NCBI GenBank assembly: GCA_028224375.1
Contig: JAOIVW010000011.1
Location: 1 to 64,000 of the forward strand
Direction of reading: 5' to 3'
Length of the DNA stretch: 64,000 bases
Origin: Hellea sp.
GTDB taxonomy: Bacteria > Pseudomonadota > Alphaproteobacteria > Caulobacterales > Maricaulaceae
The position numbers and the translations under genes were made by a program. Below the pieces are notes generated by a model. That model made no database searches. It was not told the DNA's origin and was given only the letters and a program-made list of their open reading frames with translations. How positions within the stretch are numbered: the first letter of the stretch is position 1; each line of letters opens with the position of its first letter. Positions 42,695-49,398 of this stretch are shown in pieces.

Positions 42695-43414
42695 TCAAAC
42701 CCAGCCAGCCTCTTTAACTGCTTTCGCGCCGCTGCGGCTTACAGGGGCAGTAATACCGTTTTTCAATGCTAATGAGGTTTTTCCGCCTTTGCGTTTTACG
42801 CTCTCGACGCCGAGCTCCGCGACCCACCACGAGCGATGCGGAGCAAGGCCAAGCAGGGGCGTCGTTTCTTTGACGGCGTCTGACAGCCGCATCAAAATCA
42901 ACTCTTCCCCTGCGGAGGTATAGACACGGACATAATGATCTTCAGACGCGATGGCGTAGATTTCAGCGCGGCGAAGTTTTGGCGGCAGGCGATCATAAAG
43001 TGCCGGGCGGACGTCTACGGCGGTTGGTGGCGGCGCGTTTTTGGACCGGAGCAACGCGCCAATCCCGGAGATGACGATTGCGATGACCCAGATGTAAAAG
43101 AGAGTCACGACCGCACTTAGCAAGCTCTGGGGTCTGTAAATTACGAATAAAAATCCCGCAACCGCCAGTGTCGAAACGACGGATTGCCCAACCGCTATCA
43201 GCCAGTTTTTTTTGGTCAGGGTGAGTTTCCGATTCAGGAAATCAAATATTCCGGCGCCCGAGCCGCCTGCCAGGCATAGCCCGAGCCAGAAAAAAGCTCG
43301 AGTTCCAAAAGCGAATCTATGTGTGCCTAACGGCGCAAGAATTGTAAGGACCAACCCAGCCGCTAAGGGCAGGGCGAATAAAGTTATCAGATGTTTGCGA
43401 TTAGCTTTCTGCAA
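42695..43414 (-). CDS. membrane-anchored LytTR transcriptional regulator
   Basis: A 239-residue protein with four transmembrane helices in residues 1-120 (HLITLFALPLAAGLVLTI, AFFWLGLCLAGGSGAGIF, LIAVGQSVVSTLAVAGFLF, VVTLFYIWVIAIVISGIG). A LytTR DNA-binding domain follows at about 140-239 (IYAIASEDHYVRVYTSAGEE, APHRSWWVAELGVESVKRK). Such fused membrane LytTR regulators are common in alphaproteobacteria. It is divergent from the DUF2141/carotenoid oxygenase genes, and the gap holds a direct repeat that suits LytTR binding. Confidence 0.82.
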   Translation of the reverse strand: MQKANRKHLITLFALPLAAGLVLTILAPLGTHRFAFGTRAFFWLGLCLAGGSGAGIFDFLNRKLTLTKKNWLIAVGQSVVSTLAVAGFLFVIYRPQSLLSAVVTLFYIWVIAIVISGIGALLRSKNAPPPTAVDVRPALYDRLPPKLRRAEIYAIASEDHYVRVYTSAGEELILMRLSDAVKETTPLLGLAPHRSWWVAELGVESVKRKGGKTSLALKNGITAPVSRSGAKAVKEAGWV

Positions 43415-43504
43415 GGCCTGTTCTCGAAATTGAAGACATGTATTTCGCGTATCGTGAACTGTAAATCGATATTTTTCAAGCCTTTAACAAAGCCATTCAC
43501 GGAC

Positions 43505-43540
43505 CGCGAAGTGAAAACCCTACCATTCGCGAAGTAAAAC
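43505..43540. promoter_or_regulatory. direct-repeat operator candidate for the LytTR regulator
   Basis: CGCGAAGTGAAAAC (43505-43518) and CGCGAAGTAAAAC (43528-43540) are imperfect direct repeats whose starts are 23 bases apart, about two helical turns, as LytTR dimers prefer. They lie between the LytTR gene and the divergent DUF2141 gene, so they could control either or both. Confidence 0.5.
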
Positions 43541-43634
43541 AACTCCCCGCGTAAAGGCGCTTTTGTTTGAGAGTTTTTTCGTCATTTTGGTCTCAAGCCG
43601 AATGATCGGCACGAAAAACATCAAGGAGTAAAAT

Positions 43635-44108
43635 ATGAAAACGATATTCAAAATTTGTCTTATAACTGCTGCAACGGTCTTTAGCGGATACACCGCTACC
43701 CACGCTGCCGAGCCAACACAAACAGCTAACCCCGCGAATTCGAACGCGACGCCCGGCATGATTACCGTCCGGGTTGACGGGTTCAAACAGCAAGAAGGCC
43801 AAGTCTCCGTCGCGCTGTTTAATGAGGCCGGATATAAAGGCGGCCCGGCGCTACGCGGCCAAAATGTTGATGTAAACGCAGAGACCGTCACGCTAAACTT
43901 TGAAGGCCTGCCTGCGGGTGAATATGGCATCAAAATGTATCAGGACGTGGATGGAAACGGCAGAATGAATGCCAATGCATTCGGGATGCCGACAGAGCCC
44001 TTCGCCTTTTCAAATAATGCAACAGGGTCTTTTGGCCCGGCCAAGTGGGAGACGGCGAAATTCACCGTTACCGAAGCCGGTGCGGTTCAGCAGATCAGCC
44101 TGAACTAA
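43635..44108 (+). CDS. DUF2141 secreted protein
   Basis: A 157-residue exported protein with signal peptide MKTIFKICLITAATVFSGYT and cleavage around HAA. The mature domain ITVRVDGFKQQEGQVSVALF, LPAGEYGIKMYQDVDGNGRM, NAFGMPTEPFAFSNNA is DUF2141. AAGGAG lies seven bases before the ATG. Function unknown; homologues are often next to carotenoid oxygenases or outer membrane genes. The oxygenase gene follows after 39 bases. Confidence 0.85.
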   Translation: MKTIFKICLITAATVFSGYTATHAAEPTQTANPANSNATPGMITVRVDGFKQQEGQVSVALFNEAGYKGGPALRGQNVDVNAETVTLNFEGLPAGEYGIKMYQDVDGNGRMNANAFGMPTEPFAFSNNATGSFGPAKWETAKFTVTEAGAVQQISLN

Positions 44109-44147
44109 ATCGCCATTTAAGCCCACATAAAGAAAGAGAGTTACGCC

Positions 44148-45629
44148 ATGACCAACCTATCCCGCCGCCATATGCTCCAAGGCCTCACCGCACTCAGTGG
44201 GATGGCTGCCGTCAGTAGTCCTGCTCTGGCCAAGCTGGCCGGCACGCCGCAGCCGGATTGGGCCTTGGGGTGGCGTAATCCAACTAAGCACAGCCTCGGA
44301 ACGCCGCAGCTCAAATTAGTGTCGGGCACGATGCCCAAAGGACTATCGGGCACGTTTTACCGAAACGGACCGGCCGTATTTGAGCGCAGCGGCTTTCGCA
44401 TGAACCATTGGTTTGACGGCGACGGTATGGTGCAGCGTTTCCACATGAGCGCGGGCAGCGTCTCGCATACGGGCCGCATGGTCGAGACGGAGCTTTATTT
44501 AAACAATGAAAAAGAGGGCCGGATTACGGGCGGCGGCTTCGGCACGGTTGTCCCGAATCCCGCGCCCATGAAAGGACCGGACTCGGTCAATCAAGGTAAT
44601 ACCTCCGTCCTCCCGATTGGCGGGGAATTACTCGCCCTTTGGGAAGGCGGTTCAGCCCATCGCCTGGATCAGGTGACGCTTGAAACAAAGGGCCCGAAGA
44701 GCTGGGGTAACGATCTGCAGGGCATGCCGTTTTCTGCCCATCCTAAAGTGGACGTGGACGGCACAATTTGGAATTTCGGCCAGGACGTCTTTGGAAAGCA
44801 GCTGGTACTCTACCGAATCAAACCGAGCGGCGAGCTTCACTCAGTCAAACTCATTAAAGATGTACCGGGCGGGATGATACATGATTTTTGTATCACAGAT
44901 CGTCATCTGATTTTCGTTGCGCCGTCATTCCGCGCGGTGCGCAATAGCGATACCTATTTGGGCCGTTTCAAATATCAGAAAGACGCCGCGCAACATGTCG
45001 TGGTTCTCGAGAAGGATGACCTGACCGCACGCCGGGATTTCGAGCTGCCCCCTGGATTTCAGTTCCACTATGGCAATGCCTATACGGAGGCCAATGGCGA
45101 TATTCATTTCAGCGTTTGCACGGGCGATGACCGCTTTGTCACCCAAGGCGCGAAAGATGTCCTGCGCGGCAAAGTTCCCGCCGATAGTCCCGTCAATCTC
45201 TGCCACGCCTTGTTGAAAGCTGATGGGTCCGCGAAAATCACGGAAACGATTTCCGAGATGGCCGACCATGAATTTCCGCAATTTAACCCGCGCTTTGTCG
45301 GGCGCAAGGCGCGCTATCTTTATACGGTTGGCCGCTCGCATAAAAACCGTCCCGGCCAATCCGCGGTCCTAAAACATGATTTGCAAACAGGCGATATTCA
45401 AAGCCATGATTACGGCGCAAAGACCTTTGCCGAAGAGCATCTCTTTGTTCCGGGGTCCGGCAGCGCGGAAGACGCGGGCTGGCTCGTCGGCACGACCCTC
45501 GACTACGGCGCCAAAGTTACCCGCCTAAACGTGCTCGACGCGCGCAATATCTCAGACGGCCCCGTCGCCGTGTTTGAGCTGCCCTATACCCTGCCGCTGG
45601 GCTTTCACGGCACGTGGATGCAGGGTTAG
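44148..45629 (+). CDS. carotenoid oxygenase (RPE65 family), Tat-exported
   Basis: A 493-residue carotenoid cleavage oxygenase. It begins with a twin-arginine signal (NLSRRHMLQGLTALSGMAAV, cleavage near ALA), so folded iron enzyme is exported to the periplasm. The four iron-binding histidines appear in SAHPKVD, GMIHDFC, FQFHYGNAY and the terminal GFHGTW. It probably splits carotenoids or similar alkenes with O2. Linked to DUF2141 and the divergent LytTR regulator. Confidence 0.88.
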   Translation: MTNLSRRHMLQGLTALSGMAAVSSPALAKLAGTPQPDWALGWRNPTKHSLGTPQLKLVSGTMPKGLSGTFYRNGPAVFERSGFRMNHWFDGDGMVQRFHMSAGSVSHTGRMVETELYLNNEKEGRITGGGFGTVVPNPAPMKGPDSVNQGNTSVLPIGGELLALWEGGSAHRLDQVTLETKGPKSWGNDLQGMPFSAHPKVDVDGTIWNFGQDVFGKQLVLYRIKPSGELHSVKLIKDVPGGMIHDFCITDRHLIFVAPSFRAVRNSDTYLGRFKYQKDAAQHVVVLEKDDLTARRDFELPPGFQFHYGNAYTEANGDIHFSVCTGDDRFVTQGAKDVLRGKVPADSPVNLCHALLKADGSAKITETISEMADHEFPQFNPRFVGRKARYLYTVGRSHKNRPGQSAVLKHDLQTGDIQSHDYGAKTFAEEHLFVPGSGSAEDAGWLVGTTLDYGAKVTRLNVLDARNISDGPVAVFELPYTLPLGFHGTWMQG

Positions 45630-45764
45630 ATAGTGAATGGCATATTCCTTTTCCCTTAGTGAAAACGGACGGGCGCCTGTCTAGGGCGCTTGAGAGTTCA
45701 TAAACTAACGGCCCCTTTAAGGATGACCTTCCCAATAGCTGAGTGTCTTATGTTGAGCTGTGAG

Positions 45765-46982
45765 TTCAACTGGTCGTCGCAACACATTGACTGAACCGCT
45801 CAGCCGGTGTTTCATATTCGAGGGTCTTTCGGGGACGCTCGTTAAGCTCTCTATCTACTGCATTTAACTCCGCTTGGCTATGGACAGATAAGTCTGTTCC
45901 TTTCGGGAAGTACTGACGCAACAGCCTGTTTGTGTTTTCATTTGTGCCGCGTTGCCAAGGGCTTTGCGGGTCACAAAAGTAAACATCGATATTGGTTTCC
46001 ATCGTAAACCGTTTGTGCTCGGCGAGCTCGTGCCCCCGATCCCAAGTCAGGGATTTGTAAAGTTCGTTGGGCAGCTTCCTTGAGTGTTTGATCAGCGCAT
46101 TCACAACCGTTTCTGTCTTTCGGTCCGACAGCTTAGCCAGCATCACATAGCGAGAATGCCGCTCCACTAAGGTTGCGATGAAGCTATGGTTTGGGCCGCA
46201 GATAAGATCGCCCTCCCAATGTCCTGGCACAGCGCGGTCCTCCACCGAGGCCGGACGTTCGCTAATCGATACAGCATCGCGGATTTTCCCACGCCTATCC
46301 TTATCTTTCACCACATGGCGTGAGCCGCGCAGTTGTCGTTTTGTGCGCAAGTACTGCTGCAATTCCTTCTTCAAAGCCCCACGCGCCTGCACATAAAGGC
46401 TTTTATAGATCGTCTCATGTGACACCTGCATAGCCTCTCGTTTTGGGTATGTGCGCTTGAGCCACCCTGCAATCTGCTGTGGTGACCAATGACGTTGAAG
46501 TTTTAAGATAACAGCTTGCCTCAACGGGTCATATAATACTAGCTTACAGAGCTTGGGCCGAAGAGCTTGTTTCCAAGCCCGCTTGTCAGCGGCCGCGGCG
46601 CGGTAACGCGAAGCACCGCCATTGCGCGCAATCTCCCGGCTAATCGTTGAGGCGGCTCGTCGCAACGTAGCCGCAATAGACCTAATCGACTGACCTGCCA
46701 CAACGCCGCGAGATATCTCTTCGCGCTCCGCCAAGCTGAGTGCCAATGGCCCCCGTCGTCTCGGGACGGGTGTAAACCCGCCAGTTGACCGGATATGTTT
46801 GAAAATACTCGAAGACGGTTTACCGAACTCTCGTCCGATAGACTTCATCTGCTCACCACGGCGCCATCGTTCCCAGAGCTCATTCTTTTGAGCCTGAGTA
46901 AACCCAACCCGTATATATTTCTTCTTCATAATCATCACTCCACATACTTAGTTTATTGTATGTGTTGCGACGACCAGTTGAA
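45765..46982 (-). mobile_element. IS30-family insertion sequence, intact
   Basis: A perfect 23-base inverted repeat (45765-45787 and 46960-46982) bounds one transposase gene. The similarity continues outward for about 26 bases on each side at lower identity (CTGAGTGTCTTA at 45740; complement of CTGAGCGTCCTA at 46997). The true element may therefore be about 1.27 kb, or the IS may have inserted into an older repeat. No clear target duplication was found. Confidence 0.85.
45766..46938 (-). CDS. IS30-family transposase
   Basis: A 390-residue DDE transposase. N-terminal HTH segments (GFTQAQKNELWERWRRGEQM; LSLAEREEISRGVVAGQSIR) precede the catalytic core with HWEGDLICGPNHSFIATLVE (first Asp), TWDRGHELAEHK (second Asp) and SPWQRGTNENTNRLLRQYFP (Glu). 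All three catalytic acids are present, so it looks active. Its stop codon lies inside the left inverted repeat, as is common. Confidence 0.95.
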   Translation of the reverse strand: MMIMKKKYIRVGFTQAQKNELWERWRRGEQMKSIGREFGKPSSSIFKHIRSTGGFTPVPRRRGPLALSLAEREEISRGVVAGQSIRSIAATLRRAASTISREIARNGGASRYRAAAADKRAWKQALRPKLCKLVLYDPLRQAVILKLQRHWSPQQIAGWLKRTYPKREAMQVSHETIYKSLYVQARGALKKELQQYLRTKRQLRGSRHVVKDKDRRGKIRDAVSISERPASVEDRAVPGHWEGDLICGPNHSFIATLVERHSRYVMLAKLSDRKTETVVNALIKHSRKLPNELYKSLTWDRGHELAEHKRFTMETNIDVYFCDPQSPWQRGTNENTNRLLRQYFPKGTDLSVHSQAELNAVDRELNERPRKTLEYETPAERFSQCVATTS

Positions 46983-47096
46983 TTCGCAAGCGAGTTTAGG
47001 ACGCTCAGTTTGGGTTTGCCAATATTCTAAGTTTGCACTTTAGACTTTTATATCTAAAGTGTTTCTGAACAAGGCAGTTATGGAGATTAACGACTA

Positions 47097-47657
47097 ATGT
47101 CTTCTGACGTATCTCACTCAGGTAAGGTTGAAGGCGTATGTATCAGTCCTGCGCATTCATTCTCGAAGCAAATTCAAAACTCAATTACACTCTTAGAAGG
47201 CTTGGGTGTGGAGGGTGACGCACATCTCGGTAAGACAGTGAAACACAGATCACGCGTAGCTGTTGACCCAACTCAGCCGAACTTGCGCCAAGTTCATCTA
47301 ATCCATGCGGAGCTTCACGATGAGCTAATTGAGAAAGGCTTTTCAGTTGGCGTCGGCGTAATGGGCGAAAACATTACTACGAGAAATATTGATTTGCTCG
47401 GATTACCTCGTGGTTCACGGCTTTCTATCGGGACGAATGCTGTTGTAGAAATTACTGGCCTTAGAAACCCCTGCAAGCAGATAGAGGACTACCAGAAAGG
47501 GCTTCTTAGTGCTGTCCTAGACAAAGGTGATGATGGAGAGTTAATCAGAAAATCTGGAGTGATGGGAATAGTTGTGCTCGGTGGCGAAGTACAAACAGGT
47601 GATGAAATTAAAGTATCACTACCAAACAAGCCGCACTTGAAACTTGAGAGAGTCTAA
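47097..47657 (+). CDS. MOSC-domain protein
   Basis: A 186-residue stand-alone MOSC protein: LGVEGDAHLGKTVKHRSRVA, GVGVMGENITTRNIDLLGLP and GLRNPCKQIEDYQKG, whose cysteine is the conserved sulphur/molybdenum-handling residue. MOSC domains transfer sulphur to, or bind, the molybdenum cofactor. It sits alone after the IS30 element and converges on the HAD gene. Confidence 0.85.
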   Translation: MSSDVSHSGKVEGVCISPAHSFSKQIQNSITLLEGLGVEGDAHLGKTVKHRSRVAVDPTQPNLRQVHLIHAELHDELIEKGFSVGVGVMGENITTRNIDLLGLPRGSRLSIGTNAVVEITGLRNPCKQIEDYQKGLLSAVLDKGDDGELIRKSGVMGIVVLGGEVQTGDEIKVSLPNKPHLKLERV

Positions 47658-47769
47658 ACGCTTCATTATCTTATTCTCGCTTTGCAGTAAGTACAAACAT
47701 TACCAGCGGTTGCTATGAAGGTGCGGGTTTAAAACGTTCGTTTAATGTCAGCTTTGGTGGCGCTCATAG

Positions 47770-48417
47770 TTAAGGCTTATACCCTGAAACAAATCCGATT
47801 GCTTTTTTGTAATTTTTGAAATTTGGTAAACTCTGTGAATGTTTTACCTTGTCTCCGATTACGACCAAATTGACGTTCAACTCAAGACAAGCTCTCACAT
47901 CCCATTCTGCATCTCCGAAATATGTGAAAGAATACTCTTGAGTATTGCTAACGCTATCTGCGGCGTGTTTCATGATTTCAATTCGCGAATAGTGATCGCT
48001 TGAGGATGACAAAACTAATCCACCAGTGTCAAATCCAGCAGATTTTAATTTTAACATTGCCGTTTCTCGCCAACCGCCTGTAGCAATGGAAACGGATATG
48101 TCTTTGTCAGCATTTAACCTCTCGAGAAAGTCTATCGCGCCCTCTACCTCTACGGCAGGGGAATGCTGTAAATGTTCAGCTATTTTGCGAATAAAGACCG
48201 CTTTGACTTGAGCCTCGAGTGTCTTGAACTCCAATTGAGGAGCCTGTCTTTCAATAAACGTCTTTAATATGCCGCTATCCGTGACATGTGGGTATGTAGA
48301 CCAATTACTCTTTATGTTAATGCCTGTAACTTCTTTTATCGAAGCTTCATAGCAAGCATCGTCAAAGCCAGAGGATTGGATCAATGTACCATCAATGTCG
48401 AACATCACCTGTTTCAT
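47770..48417 (-). CDS. HAD-superfamily hydrolase
   Basis: A 215-residue haloacid-dehalogenase-like phosphatase. Motif I MFDIDGTLIQSSG starts at residue 5 (nucleophile and general acid aspartates), motif II is SIATGGWRE and motif IV FGDAEWDVRACLELNV. The cap is helical, as in phosphoglycolate phosphatase-like enzymes. Substrate unknown. The upstream GNAT fragment overlaps its start by four bases. Confidence 0.85.
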   Translation of the reverse strand: MKQVMFDIDGTLIQSSGFDDACYEASIKEVTGINIKSNWSTYPHVTDSGILKTFIERQAPQLEFKTLEAQVKAVFIRKIAEHLQHSPAVEVEGAIDFLERLNADKDISVSIATGGWRETAMLKLKSAGFDTGGLVLSSSSDHYSRIEIMKHAADSVSNTQEYSFTYFGDAEWDVRACLELNVNLVVIGDKVKHSQSLPNFKNYKKAIGFVSGYKP

Positions 48418-48674
48418 TCATTCACTATCATCGTCATGCCAGCGCCGTATTTTGAGCTTGGTCTAGATGCAAATCCCAATTGCTTATAGAACTCTTCTTT
48501 TTCTAAAGCTGACATCAAACCTATAGATGCCCCAGGTGAAGCCATATTGCGAATTTCTTCGATAAGGCGCTTCATTATTATCGCACCTAATCCGCGCCCT
48601 CTGTAGCCAACGTCTACAATTAGATCCTGAACATAAAAGTAAAGTGCGCCATCGCCTGATTTGCCCTTCGCCAA
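48414..48674 (-). pseudogene. GNAT acetyltransferase lacking its N-terminus
   Basis: The frame encodes only the C-terminal half of a GNAT fold: ALYFYVQDLIVDVGYRGRGL with the acetyl-CoA loop RGRGLG, then MSALEKEEFYKQLGFASRPS. About 50 N-terminal residues are missing. The frame is open for some 15 more codons upstream without an ATG before a stop; the only start is a TTG at 48674. A CTGAGTGTTGAGTGTCTAAA repeat lies exactly at the break (48682-48701), so a repeat- or IS-linked deletion is likely. It overlaps the HAD gene and may still be translated. Confidence 0.65.
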
Positions 48675-49134
48675 AAAACGTCCGCTGAGTGTTGAGTGTC
48701 TAAATAGTCTAAAGCTTGTCTATTGAATTTCGCATATTGATATTTAAAAATTTTGTGTTCAATTTACGTGGGGCGCCAACCGGCGCCAACTACAAATATG
48801 CAATGTTATCGATGGTTTGGTTTAGGCGGGTTTTTTAGGGAATGGGGCTCGGGACAATTTGACAATATACGATATTAGCGAGTTTTATTAGTTTTAGGTC
48901 GCTTCAATCCTCACAGCAGCCGAAAACTGAGTGTCTTAAAATCGCCTCATCTAAGCCGTTGGTGCGAGAGACCGTTGTAGCCCAAAATAGGGATAAATTC
49001 GGATATCCTTATGGCAGATTCCAAGGTTCAGGCCATAGAAAAGACATATCTGAAATCATGATTTTAGTCTGCGCCATGGGCCGCTTATAGCACATCGCGG
49101 CAATATTTGATAAGGGTCTTTATAAGCATCCAAC
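48675..49134. other. intergenic region with dispersed repeat
   Basis: No supported gene. It holds a tandem GGCGCCAAC pair at about 48772-48790 and, at 48925-48960, a copy of the short repeat also seen at 41625-41689 and at the IS30 flanks (CTGAGTGTCTTAAAATCGCC). The stretch 49166-49398 downstream of the terminator also shows nothing codable. Confidence 0.5.
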
Positions 49135-49165
49135 AAAAAAGAGAGATCCTTAGACCTCTCTTTTT
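49135..49165. terminator. bidirectional intrinsic terminator
   Basis: A ten-base stem (AAAAAGAGAG 49136-49145 with CTCTCTTTTT 49156-49165) has A and T tracts on the two sides, so it can stop transcripts from either direction. It lies 234 bases beyond the last gene of the leftward injection-system operon and marks its end. Confidence 0.75.
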
Positions 49166-49398
49166 ATAATAATTCCCAAGCCATTTATTTTGGCGGGATT
49201 TCAAACGCTCTTCCATCTAAACAGTTACAATATTTTCAGTACAGACTTGCGCCCGACCTATTCACCGCTGCTGATTACTTTCTAAACCCATGACTAGCTA
49301 TACTGGCATACTCCACAAGGGAGCATAAGCCTTTCTCCGTCCCCTCTGCAGGGTCGGAGGCTAATTACTATATGCCATAAACCAGCCAAAAAATCAAG

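Noticed and set aside
45765-46982. Target-site duplication of the IS30 element
   Set aside because: The bases beside the 23-base inverted repeats do not match each other convincingly, and the element may extend further out.
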